A stretch of 28,091 bases of DNA from a virus. The position numbers and the translations under genes were made by a program. The notes below the pieces were generated by a model. That model saw nothing but the letters and a program-made list of their open reading frames with translations. It was not told the origin of the DNA and made no database searches. This document shows positions 1 through 7,878 of the stretch, piece after piece. The stretch is taken from the IMG/VR virus record IMGVR_UViG_3300046010_015612, positions 1 to 28,091 of that record; one strand, given 5' to 3'. Positions within the stretch are counted from its first letter, which is position 1. Each line of letters starts with the position of its first letter.

Positions 1-2
1 TT

Positions 3-644
3 AAACTTGATGGATTAGTGGATCTACTTAACTCAGCACTTGTAACAGGTGGAGCTGATGTGCCTGAAGGACACTATGCTGAAAAAAACATGAAAGCAAC
101 AGTTGTTCCTAACCGAAACAAAATATTTGCCTCTATTGTACAAGCAGTTGCACTTTCAATTGCTGATAAAACAGGTGAAAATTGTGATATTGCAATGGGT
201 ATTCATGCTGGTGACCATGCAATTTACCCAGATTGTAGACAAGAATTTAGAGATGCAGACGACCATGCATTTAGAGTAGGTAACTGGGGTTCTGAAAAAG
301 TAGGTTACTTTACACCATATCTTGAAGGTGATAAATTTACTATTTTACAAGATGGAGAAACATTATGTAATGAATTAGGACTTGAATTTAATGAAGTTTA
401 TAAACGTACAAACACTTCATATAAACCTATTTACCATGAATTAGCTTATGAAGAAGATGATATTATATTTGAAATAAAAGGATGGTTTTCCGATTACAAA
501 TCAGCAAGTTCTGTGGAACGTGTAGAAGCTTTTATTAAATTGGGACGACCTGATCCTGCACCTTATGCAGATGAAGAAGGACCAGTAACATGGGAACATG
601 TAGTAACAGAAGTAAGTAAAATACTTGAAACACATGCAGGATAG
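3..644 (+). CDS. QueC-like 7-deazaguanine enzyme lacking the zinc cysteines (5' truncated)
   Basis: The reading frame is open to the left edge, so the N-terminus with the expected PP-loop (SGGxDS) is outside the window. What remains matches the QueC core: VPNRNKIF corresponds to the family VPGRN motif, followed by GIHAGD..YPDCRQEF. QueC converts 7-carboxy-7-deazaguanine to preQ0 with ATP and ammonia. The C-terminal zinc site of QueC (Cys-Tyr, then CGxCxxC) is absent: the aligned stretch reads TSYKPI and YKSASSVERVEAF, and the last 90 or so residues contain no Cys. The flanking ER..AF...G..DP..Y is kept, so this is substitution, not a frameshift. A QueC-derived decarboxylase (DpdL) has been proposed in phages, and this protein could be of that type. 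The gene heads the queD-trx-queE cluster. The family is clear; the exact reaction is not. Confidence 0.85.
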   Translation, partial: KLDGLVDLLNSALVTGGADVPEGHYAEKNMKATVVPNRNKIFASIVQAVALSIADKTGENCDIAMGIHAGDHAIYPDCRQEFRDADDHAFRVGNWGSEKVGYFTPYLEGDKFTILQDGETLCNELGLEFNEVYKRTNTSYKPIYHELAYEEDDIIFEIKGWFSDYKSASSVERVEAFIKLGRPDPAPYADEEGPVTWEHVVTEVSKILETHAG

Positions 645-819
645 TTGTATTATAGATTGGGAATTATACCAAAAAGTTATGGCAAAGAAAAAAACAATTA
701 AAGTTTGTACTGGAGTAGGATTAGATCAAATTACCCCTGAGTACATTACAATCGAACTCTTTGATATCGATACAGAAATTAAAAAACCTAAAACAACAAA
801 GAAAAATGGCAAAATATAA
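634..819 (+). CDS. Small hypothetical protein between queC-like and queD
   Basis: This 61-residue protein is not recognised. The ATG at 634 overlaps the end of the QueC-like gene by 11 nt, and the stop overlaps the queD start by 14 nt, which fits translational coupling in one operon. An alternative start at 679 (MAKKKTIKVC) would give 45 residues. The protein has two Cys, a short Lys-rich segment near the middle and a Lys-rich tail (KKPKTTKKNGK). No domain or membrane segment is visible. Its place inside the deazaguanine cluster is the only hint at a role. The frame is supported by packing, not by homology. Confidence 0.55.
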   Translation: MQDSCIIDWELYQKVMAKKKTIKVCTGVGLDQITPEYITIELFDIDTEIKKPKTTKKNGKI

Positions 820-1270
820 TTCAACAAAATTATTTGACGGTTACTCAACTTGTTTCCGTCAATGGAAAGCAGATAGAACTCATTGTAGGTTTTTACACGG
901 ATATGCTGTATCGTTTAGAGTATGGTTTGAAGGTGACTTAGATGAAAGAAATTGGGTTTGGGACTTTGGTGGTATGAAACGTGCAAAAACTCAAATTGAA
1001 GGTATGTCTCCAAAAGACTATTTTACATATCTTTTAGACCACACTACAATCATAGCTGAAGATGATCCGCATTTAACTTTATTTAAACAAATGCATGTAG
1101 AAGGTATTATCCAATTACGAGTATTACCAGCTACAGGTTGTGAACGATTTGCAGAATATCTGTACACTACAATTAACACTTTCTTAGCAAAAGAAACTGA
1201 TGGTAGAGTTAAAGCAACTAAAGTAGAAGTTTATGAACACGAAAGAAACTCAGCTAGCTATGGAGAATAG
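806..1270 (+). CDS. queD: 6-carboxy-5,6,7,8-tetrahydropterin synthase-like protein (QueD)
   Basis: QueD turns 7,8-dihydroneopterin triphosphate, the FolE product, into 6-carboxytetrahydropterin. The protein has 154 residues from the ATG at 806; the frame extends further upstream, but the 806 start gives the typical QueD N-terminus. The catalytic Cys27 and the following LHG (residues 30-32) line up with the E. coli enzyme (C27, LHGH), and LDH at the middle fits the conserved Asp-His. The zinc ligands differ: E. coli H16 corresponds to Cys16 (STCFRQW) and H33 to Tyr33 (LHGY). The STCFRQWKA..HC.FLHGY pattern looks like a divergent QueD subgroup. The gene overlaps the small gene before it by 14 nt. 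Confidence 0.85.
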   Translation: MAKYNSTKLFDGYSTCFRQWKADRTHCRFLHGYAVSFRVWFEGDLDERNWVWDFGGMKRAKTQIEGMSPKDYFTYLLDHTTIIAEDDPHLTLFKQMHVEGIIQLRVLPATGCERFAEYLYTTINTFLAKETDGRVKATKVEVYEHERNSASYGE

Positions 1271-1292
1271 TTATTATACGACAACCACCACT

Positions 1293-1322
1293 TTTGGTGA
1301 CATTAAATTTATTTATACAATA
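1293..1322 (+). promoter_or_regulatory. Putative promoter for thioredoxin-queE
   Basis: TTTG at 1293-1296, a 19-nt spacer and TACAATA at 1316-1322 resemble the Bacteroidetes -33/-7 arrangement. The box starts exactly 12 nt before the ATG at 1328, the same distance as at three other genes here. A weak CACC/GGTG hairpin overlaps the TTG. The octamer TATTTATA (1310-1317) also lies here, so a late element may overlap. Confidence 0.45.
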
Positions 1323-1327
1323 ACAAA

Positions 1328-1576
1328 ATGAAAGAAATACTTTATTTCAGTGCAACATGGTGTGGACCATGTAAAAATTTTAAACCAATCATGGAACAAG
1401 TTAGCCGTGAACTACCTGTAAAATTCATTGATGTAGATGCAAATCCTGACATGACAGCAGCTTATGGCGTACGAAGCGTTCCTACATTAGTAGTAGTAAA
1501 AGATGGGCAAGTTGCTCAAAAACAAGCAGGAGTTTTATCTGAATCACAAGTAAAAGGTTTATGGAATCAAAATTAG
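1328..1576 (+). CDS. Thioredoxin
   Basis: This is a compact 82-residue thioredoxin with the redox motif WCGPC (residues 11-15) and the cis-proline loop SVPT (50-53). At this size it is closer to the T4 glutaredoxin-like NrdC (87 residues) and other phage thioredoxins than to bacterial TrxA (about 108). It would act in the cytoplasm as a dithiol reductant, for example for ribonucleotide reductase or other enzymes. It overlaps the queE start by 16 nt, so the two are co-transcribed and probably coupled. Whether it serves the deazaguanine pathway specifically is only suggested by position. The start is fixed by a promoter-like box 12 nt upstream and the A-rich leader. Confidence 0.9.
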   Translation: MKEILYFSATWCGPCKNFKPIMEQVSRELPVKFIDVDANPDMTAAYGVRSVPTLVVVKDGQVAQKQAGVLSESQVKGLWNQN

Positions 1577-2343
1577 GAAGAATAGAAGATTATAACAAAG
1601 TTTTACCAATCGTAGAACTATATCGTTGCGTTCAAAGCGAGGGATCACGCTTTGGACGTCCAACGATTGCAGTTAGAACAACAGGTTGCACTCACCGTTG
1701 CTACTTTGGTGAAGGTGGATGGTGCGATTCTTGGTATACAAGTATCCACCCAGAAAAAGGAACATTTACTTTCAATGACATTATCAAAATATATGACGAA
1801 AACCCTCATATTAAAGAAATGATGTTAACAGGTGGATCACCTACAATGCACCCTAAATTAGTTAATGAATTAACACATTTTGCACATGAAAGAGACATTC
1901 TTATTACTATTGAAACTGAAGGCTCGCATTATATTGAGACCGATTATCCTATTGGTCTTATATCTCTTAGCCCTAAGTTTACAAATTCTATTCCCGTTGT
2001 GGGAGTGGCCACACCACAAGGTGATATTGTCGACGATAAAATGGTTCGACAACATAACAAGTTTAGAATGAACTTAATCGCAATAAGTGCAATGATTAAT
2101 TTTCATACAGACTATCATTTTAAACCAGTTTGGGATGGTACAGAGGAAAATTTAAATGAAATTGAAGAGTTTAGAACATCGCTTAAAATCCCTAAAGATA
2201 AAACATACATCATGCCAGCAGGTGATACTCGTGAGGAACTTATTAAAATGTATCCACTAGTATTTGATATGTGTGCTGAAAAAGGATACAATATGACAGG
2301 TAGAGATCACATTATTGCTTTTGATACAAAGAGAGGAGTTTAA
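1561..2343 (+). CDS. queE: 7-carboxy-7-deazaguanine synthase-like radical SAM enzyme (QueE)
   Basis: QueE is a radical SAM enzyme that contracts the ring of 6-carboxytetrahydropterin to 7-carboxy-7-deazaguanine. In this 260-residue protein the family start (VELYRCVQSEGSRFGRPTIA, residues 18-37) is followed by a cluster motif with C43, C47 and C55, then CDSWYT. The spacing is CX3CX7C where most QueE enzymes have CX3CX2C (or CX14CX2C in some), so there is a five-residue insertion between the second and third cysteines. The usual GGEP motif reads GGSPT (91-95). SLSPK (residues 135-139) matches the family's VSPK region. The gene overlaps thioredoxin by 16 nt and ends the cluster. The family assignment is solid; activity with the altered motifs is inferred. 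Confidence 0.85.
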   Translation: MESKLGRIEDYNKVLPIVELYRCVQSEGSRFGRPTIAVRTTGCTHRCYFGEGGWCDSWYTSIHPEKGTFTFNDIIKIYDENPHIKEMMLTGGSPTMHPKLVNELTHFAHERDILITIETEGSHYIETDYPIGLISLSPKFTNSIPVVGVATPQGDIVDDKMVRQHNKFRMNLIAISAMINFHTDYHFKPVWDGTEENLNEIEEFRTSLKIPKDKTYIMPAGDTREELIKMYPLVFDMCAEKGYNMTGRDHIIAFDTKRGV

Positions 2344-2351
2344 TTGGATGT

Positions 2352-2380
2352 TTTGTGATGTTGTTCGATATGTATAATAA
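2352..2380 (+). promoter_or_regulatory. Putative promoter for the first tail-fibre gene
   Basis: TTTG at 2352-2355, a 17-nt spacer and TATAATA at 2373-2379 lie in the 42-nt gap before the ATG at 2386. The 16-mer ATATGTATAATAAAAA (2368-2383) is repeated exactly at 16320-16335 before another gene, which argues for a real regulatory element. Confidence 0.5.
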
Positions 2381-2385
2381 AAACA

Positions 2386-3381
2386 ATGTCACAATACACC
2401 TTTTCAACTAGAGAGTATGGACCTAATGCTAAAGGTTCAACACTAACATGGGAAGATTTAGATTATAGTTTATTATTTTTATCTGAATCCCTTAATGAAA
2501 TTGAATTTTACCCATTATCTGGTTCAAATTACACTTTTGTAGAAGCAAATGGAACACCTACTCAAAATGGTTTATCTTTATCTGCTTCTTATGCTTTAGC
2601 TAAAACTGCTAGCCCATCTTCATCTAGTAGATTTGCAGTTTTATTAGGGCCCGGAAAATACCAATTAGCTAGTAATTTTACTTTTGACACAGAATATTTA
2701 GATGTTGTTTCCCTTACAGGATATAAAGATGTATATGTTACAGGTAGTGGCACTATTGTAGTTGGAGCTGATAACATATATGTAAGAGGAATTGATACAG
2801 GAAATAATAATTTTACAATAACAAGTAGTTTCCCTGGCACAATATTTAAAAATTGTAAAGGTGGAGATGAAAGTTTTGGTGGAAATCCAAACCCAACAGT
2901 AGGAGGTATTCCTAATCCCGGATACACTATAGCAAGTACATTTGTAGATTGTGAAGGTGGTGATCGTAGTTTTGCAGGATATGGTTCAGCATATGGTACT
3001 TTTACAAATTGTATTGGAGGAAATGAATCATTTGGAAACTATTGTGATGGAACCTTTAAAAATTGTGTTGGTGGAAATAATAGCTTTGCTACTTTAGGAA
3101 ATATTGAAGGTGGAACTCTTGAAAATTGTACTGCTGGGGATGCAAGTTTTGCTTCTATTGGATTTATTGGAGACTTTCCTATTCCACAACCCCTTCAACC
3201 TAAATTAATAGAATGTGTTGGAGGAGCTAATAGCTTTACTATAAACACATTTGGGCTACAATACGGATATTTACAAGAATGTCGTGTAACAGCAGGTAAT
3301 ACTTTTCCTAACAACATTTCATTCCCGGGTCAATTAGTTAATTGTGTAACTCCAGGTTTTGCTCCAATAAACGCTCAGTAA
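2386..3381 (+). CDS. Tail-fibre-type beta-helix protein with Cys ladder
   Basis: This is a 331-residue protein with no signal peptide. Residues 1-50 (MSQYTFSTREYGPNAKG...) look like a virion attachment module, judging from position and composition. The middle (about 95-150) has short hydrophobic beta-type strands. From about residue 151 to the end there are seven to eight degenerate repeats of the type GTFxNCxGGxxSF, about 20-25 residues apart, each placing one Cys and one Phe at the same position. That is what a right-handed beta-helix with a stacked Cys and Phe ladder would show. It is probably a fibre or appendage that contacts the host surface. It is first in a run of four virion-type genes. 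The structural role is inferred; no catalytic motif is visible. Confidence 0.65.
   Translation: MSQYTFSTREYGPNAKGSTLTWEDLDYSLLFLSESLNEIEFYPLSGSNYTFVEANGTPTQNGLSLSASYALAKTASPSSSSRFAVLLGPGKYQLASNFTFDTEYLDVVSLTGYKDVYVTGSGTIVVGADNIYVRGIDTGNNNFTITSSFPGTIFKNCKGGDESFGGNPNPTVGGIPNPGYTIASTFVDCEGGDRSFAGYGSAYGTFTNCIGGNESFGNYCDGTFKNCVGGNNSFATLGNIEGGTLENCTAGDASFASIGFIGDFPIPQPLQPKLIECVGGANSFTINTFGLQYGYLQECRVTAGNTFPNNISFPGQLVNCVTPGFAPINAQ
2836..3348 (+). repeat. Tandem beta-helix coils (F-x-N-C-x-G-G-x-x-S-F)
   Basis: The translated repeats read IFKNCKGGDESF, TFVDCEGGDRSF, TFTNCIGGNESF, TFKNCVGGNNSF, TLENCTAGDASF, KLIECVGGANSF, YLQECRVTAGNTF and a final QLVNCV. The DNA copies have diverged, so the repeat is held by selection on protein structure and is not a recent duplication. 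Confidence 0.85.
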
Positions 3382-3404
3382 ATTTAAATTTTTATAAAAA
3401 AGAT

Positions 3405-6400
3405 ATGACAACTTATTCATTTGTACAATACGATGTTTTAAACGATTTAATATACTTTAAAGGAACACCAACTCCTGGGTTAGTAGATACAATTAATCAA
3501 AATAAAAACGATATTAATTCGATTAAAGCCATTATCCAAAATGACACAACAGGACAATTAACCCTACTTCCTTCATCAGCATCTCAAAATATTAAAAATT
3601 TCTTAGCAACTGTTTCTGAAATTAGTTTAGCTGATTCACAATATATTACTTTAACTATAGCAATTATAGATGATACTTCAATAGGTAATGTAGATGTAGT
3701 TTCTAGAAATTTAGATGGTACTAAAACATATGCAACTAAAGGAGGTGCTTCTCTTATTATAAGCATAGATATTCTTAAACCAGGAAAAAAATGGCCTACA
3801 ATGGGCAAATGTAGAAATTGCCTTAAATTTACATTTGACGAAGATAATGAATTTAATTTTACTGGAAATATAGGTGGAAATTGGGATGGTACCTGGAAGA
3901 ACGGACAAAAAGTTTATGATGTAAACATCCCAACATTTGCTACTCCTCAAAGTTTTGGAAATTATACAAACTATAAAATATTTTGGAAGCCCAATGTTAC
4001 CTATTCAGGATTAGATTATAATGGAAATGCAATTAATATTATAAACACACATAAATGGATATGTGTCCCATCTTCTTCTATTGGTACACCATCTGAATTA
4101 AGTAATACTACATTTTTTCATGTACTAAATAATTTTTCAGCCTCTTGTGCTTATGCTCCACCAACAACAACGTGGTATAACTTTTTTGGAAAAAATGGAT
4201 ACTTTCTTTTAGAAAATACTCCATTACCGACTCAACAAACAAACACTCAACAAAATGCAAAATGCCCTTCATTTTCTCCAACCCCTGGAGATGTAGATTG
4301 GGGATATAATTGTGGACCAAATGGGTGTGTTGCTACTCCCTCTGGATCAATAGGTACATATGCTACATTAGCACAATGCCAAACTGCTTGTATTATAAAT
4401 TATGGGTGGAATTGTACTACAGGTGGATGTGTTTCTGGTAGTGCTGCTAACCCTGGAGTATATGTTACATTAGAAGAATGTCAATTATCATGTATTCCTG
4501 ATTATGGTTGGAATTGCACAGTCCCTGGAGGATGTATTCCTGGTACTGAAACTAACCCAGGTGTATACGATACACTAGCACAATGTGAACTTGCTTGCCC
4601 TGCAAGTTATGGATATAACTGTGTTAATGGAAATTGCGTACCTGGAACTTCAACAAATACAGGATCATATGCTACAATAGCAGAATGTACTGCTACTTGT
4701 GCTGTTACTTACGGATATAATTGTACTCCAAATGGATGTGTTCTTGGAGATGCTGCAAATACCGGTTCATACGCTACAATAGAAGAATGTGAAGCTGATT
4801 GTTTTTACCCAACTCCCGAACCAACTTTTTGTGGTGAATGTATTGGAAACTTAGTTACTAATGGAGACTTTACTACTACCGATAACTGGATTGCAACCCC
4901 ATCTTCATATACTCCAGGAGTTGGTATAGTATTAATTGATCCATCATCATCTCCTTTTGGAGCAGGGTATACAACAGCAGGTATAACATCAAATGTTCAA
5001 TTTAATAATGATAATACTTCTAGTGTATATTTAACTCAAGCAAATGTTTTTAACATTTCTTGTTCATATAATGTATGTTTCCAAGCATGGGCAAATATAT
5101 TCCCAGCAAACTCACCTGATGCTACTATTTCAATAGGAGATGGAAATTACCCTATAACTAATGTACTAAGTGGACTTACCCAAACTCCAACAGCTTATAA
5201 TATTGTTTTAAACAATGTTAGCACTAATAATCTTACCTTTTATTTTGGATTCCCTTCAGGCTCTACAGCGGCTAACGCTGAAATTAACATAGATAATATT
5301 TGTGTTACATTATTAAGTTGCCCTCCTGAAGAAGTTACAGATTGCCTTATAACAGGTTCTATATACAGTTATGAAGAAGTTGAATATGATTGTTTATGTC
5401 CTGAAGGGTATGTTAGTAATGGAAGTGGAAGTTGTGTTAGTACTTTAAATCAAGTAATATTACCTCTTACTTTACCAACAGCATCATACAACACATATAT
5501 ATCTAATATTTATATTTGGAATTTTGGACAAGGATTTTCAGTATTACAACCTCCATCTTCATCAAATACCTTATTTTACCCAACCCCAGGCCCATTATGG
5601 TATTATTATAATTTATCTTCTTTAATAGGTACAGGAAACCCTTCTTTGTATTACCAATACAATTTAGATGGAACAGGTAATACATCTTCACTTAATCCTT
5701 CCCCAATTGCTGGAAATCCTAATATATATAAAACCCAATACACTTTTGATATATTAAAAGCTCCATTTTGGTCTAATCCATCATCATTAGGAAATCCCCC
5801 GTGGACAATCAATACTTTTGGACAATATAATTGGAACAGTGCTAATTGGAATGGAAGTATCACATCAGCAACTACTCCTATATTCCCAACTCCAAGTAAT
5901 CCTTATAGTACTAATTGGATATTAAAGAGAGCACGTTATATTAGAGAAAACAATAATCCTCAAAAAATGTGGTTTGGATGTGGAACTGCAATTTCCCCAT
6001 CCCCAACAACAAAAACATATTATCTTTTAATTACAGCAGCTCGTCAATTTAAAATTAAGTTAAATGGTGTAACTATTATTACAACAGGAGGTGGACAAAC
6101 AGTACAAAATGCAATGAGCAGTATTGATTATCCTATGGTATGGCAAAATTCATATGCTCGACAGTTTGCAACTCCTCTTACAGGACTAGGTACATTACCT
6201 GCTCCATTTTATGGAAATAATCCTTATATTAGTGCTTTTAGTAGACCTAGTGGGTCATTAGCATATCTTAGTGGAGTAGGTGTTTTAAACCCAAGTTACA
6301 TTGATTATTTTAGCCTTACCCAACCAACTGTCTTTACTTCTCAAAGAACTACCCCGTATATATACCCTATTACAATCCCTTCAGGATCTTGCGGTATAAT

Positions 6401-7859
6401 TAATGTTGAAGTTAGACCTGGAAATAGTTGTGATGAAGATGAATGGATAGCAGCCGCTTTATTTAATAATACTGCTGCTGAAATAGCAAATGCTACTTCA
6501 TTTAATAATTTAAATATTGTATGGGATACTTCTTATCTTACTGATTTAAGAACAATTCCTAATAATATTACTAATTTCCCTACTGCATCAGGCCCAAATA
6601 CTAATTTATTTGCAACTGCTTCTCATGAAATATATTTTTATGGATACCTCCCAGGCCAAGAACCATCACCAGGATCATATATCCCAGTATGCCCATCTGG
6701 AAGTACTCCTATAAGTGGATCAGCATGTAATGGGTGTTTAGCTTCTGGTTCTATAGTAGTTTCTGTTCCATGTGGTGATTGTATTGAATGTAATCATGGT
6801 AAATTATATAATGGATATGTAGTAGATGCTGGTGGATATACATTACAAGGCCGTGGATCTGGTGGTATTGTTAACACTAATTTAACAGCAAATAACACTT
6901 GGGTTATACCAGCTGAATCTGATTGGGATACTTTAATAACCTATTTAAACAATGGAATAACTCCTCCTACAGTAACAGGTAGTTTAGGAACGACTGTTGG
7001 TGGTGAGTTAAAAGATTACACTAGAGATTTAAACGCTACTTGTTGGGAAAATCCAAACATAGGTGCTCAAACAGCTACTGGAAGTAGTGGATGGGCAGGA
7101 ACCGCTGGTGGTAAAAGAGATAATACTGGAACCTTTAGTGGATTAGGATTTGAAGGGATATGGTGGAGTGTTAACTCATCATCAGCATTTCCAAATCCAT
7201 TCCAACTATACACTAGAGAACTAAAACATTTTTCAGATGATGTTTATAGAAATCTTTATACTAAAAATTATGGTTTTTCTCTTCGTTTAGTTAGACCAGC
7301 AGCTGCTGGAGAAGTTGATGGATCTACTATTATAAGTGCTTATACAGGTAATGATGGAACTTCATATGATGGAATTGTAATTGGAACTCAAGTTTGGATT
7401 AATAAAAACTTATCAGAAACCCAATACAATAATAGTTCAAACATTTCTATTACAACAAATTCAACATCTTGGGGCAATGCTATAAATTCACCAACTACTG
7501 CTTCATCTTGTTTTTATGATAATGATACTAACAATGAAGTACTTCCTGCAGGAAATATTGATCCTTCAACTGGAGCGTGTTATACCTTTCCTTCATTTTA
7601 TGTTTATCAAAAATGTGAAACAAATGAATATCTAGTTCAAACAGTAAGTGGAAGCACAACTACTCCTGGAAATGTACAAAGAGATTCTAATAATGATTGT
7701 TGGTCATTTATAAACACTCCAACAGGACTTCCTAATTACCCTAACCAAACATTATATACAGGAAATTATTTTTCAGGAAGTAATTATGTATACGATGATT
7801 GTGATGAATGTAATGCTATTCATACTATTTATATGAAATTTGGAACTAAAAATTGTTAA
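3405..7859 (+). CDS. Large multidomain tail adhesin with Cys-rich repeats and FISUMP-like domains
   Basis: This protein has 1484 residues from the ATG at 3405 (MTTYSFVQYDV); an upstream in-frame start at 3342 would overlap the preceding gene and gives an implausible N-terminus. Visible parts in order: an N-terminal region of about 290 residues; five Cys-rich repeats (about 298-467); a carbohydrate-binding-like segment starting NGDFTTTDNW (about 485-640); an EGF-like CLCPEGYVSNGSGSC; a long Pro/Ser/Asn region; a FISUMP-like domain (about 1133-1300) with WVIPAESDWDTL, a wWS core and YGFSLRLVRP; and a second FISUMP-like opening (IGTQVWINKNL, about 1325 on). FISUMP domains occur in surface proteins of Bacteroidetes and Fibrobacter. 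A receptor-binding or adhesin role in the virion is inferred. The many cysteines suggest a disulfide-stabilised extracellular protein. Confidence 0.7.
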   Translation: MTTYSFVQYDVLNDLIYFKGTPTPGLVDTINQNKNDINSIKAIIQNDTTGQLTLLPSSASQNIKNFLATVSEISLADSQYITLTIAIIDDTSIGNVDVVSRNLDGTKTYATKGGASLIISIDILKPGKKWPTMGKCRNCLKFTFDEDNEFNFTGNIGGNWDGTWKNGQKVYDVNIPTFATPQSFGNYTNYKIFWKPNVTYSGLDYNGNAINIINTHKWICVPSSSIGTPSELSNTTFFHVLNNFSASCAYAPPTTTWYNFFGKNGYFLLENTPLPTQQTNTQQNAKCPSFSPTPGDVDWGYNCGPNGCVATPSGSIGTYATLAQCQTACIINYGWNCTTGGCVSGSAANPGVYVTLEECQLSCIPDYGWNCTVPGGCIPGTETNPGVYDTLAQCELACPASYGYNCVNGNCVPGTSTNTGSYATIAECTATCAVTYGYNCTPNGCVLGDAANTGSYATIEECEADCFYPTPEPTFCGECIGNLVTNGDFTTTDNWIATPSSYTPGVGIVLIDPSSSPFGAGYTTAGITSNVQFNNDNTSSVYLTQANVFNISCSYNVCFQAWANIFPANSPDATISIGDGNYPITNVLSGLTQTPTAYNIVLNNVSTNNLTFYFGFPSGSTAANAEINIDNICVTLLSCPPEEVTDCLITGSIYSYEEVEYDCLCPEGYVSNGSGSCVSTLNQVILPLTLPTASYNTYISNIYIWNFGQGFSVLQPPSSSNTLFYPTPGPLWYYYNLSSLIGTGNPSLYYQYNLDGTGNTSSLNPSPIAGNPNIYKTQYTFDILKAPFWSNPSSLGNPPWTINTFGQYNWNSANWNGSITSATTPIFPTPSNPYSTNWILKRARYIRENNNPQKMWFGCGTAISPSPTTKTYYLLITAARQFKIKLNGVTIITTGGGQTVQNAMSSIDYPMVWQNSYARQFATPLTGLGTLPAPFYGNNPYISAFSRPSGSLAYLSGVGVLNPSYIDYFSLTQPTVFTSQRTTPYIYPITIPSGSCGIINVEVRPGNSCDEDEWIAAALFNNTAAEIANATSFNNLNIVWDTSYLTDLRTIPNNITNFPTASGPNTNLFATASHEIYFYGYLPGQEPSPGSYIPVCPSGSTPISGSACNGCLASGSIVVSVPCGDCIECNHGKLYNGYVVDAGGYTLQGRGSGGIVNTNLTANNTWVIPAESDWDTLITYLNNGITPPTVTGSLGTTVGGELKDYTRDLNATCWENPNIGAQTATGSSGWAGTAGGKRDNTGTFSGLGFEGIWWSVNSSSAFPNPFQLYTRELKHFSDDVYRNLYTKNYGFSLRLVRPAAAGEVDGSTIISAYTGNDGTSYDGIVIGTQVWINKNLSETQYNNSSNISITTNSTSWGNAINSPTTASSCFYDNDTNNEVLPAGNIDPSTGACYTFPSFYVYQKCETNEYLVQTVSGSTTTPGNVQRDSNNDCWSFINTPTGLPNYPNQTLYTGNYFSGSNYVYDDCDECNAIHTIYMKFGTKNC
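4299..4806 (+). repeat. Five tandem Cys-rich protein repeats (34-35 residues)
   Basis: Units start at 4299, 4401, 4503, 4608 and 4710. Each follows YGxNC..xGCVxG...NxGxYATxxECxxxC, with four Cys in fixed positions and a spacing of 34 or 35 residues. The copies differ at the DNA level throughout. Confidence 0.9.
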
Positions 7860-7878
7860 TTAAAAAAAATAAAATAAA

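Noticed and set aside
1271-1327. preQ1-type riboswitch before the thioredoxin-queE genes
   Set aside because: The gap of 57 nt holds only a weak four-pair hairpin and promoter-like elements. No aptamer-like pseudoknot could be built.
2589-2927. 112-residue open frame on the - strand in the first fibre gene
   Set aside because: It lies opposite a repetitive coding region, has no recognisable domain and no promoter on that strand.
3342-3404. Upstream extension of the 1484-residue adhesin frame
   Set aside because: It would overlap the previous gene by 40 nt and begin with an unusual Cys/Arg-rich sequence. The ATG at 3405 follows an A-rich leader and gives a typical N-terminus.
4299-4806. CRISPR-like or satellite repeat
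   Set aside because: The periodicity is in the protein; the DNA units are diverged, in frame and have no spacer structure.
6801-7570. Diversity-generating retroelement target in the FISUMP-like domains
   Set aside because: The fold family may be related to variable C-type lectin proteins, but no reverse transcriptase or adenine-mutated template repeat was seen in the window.
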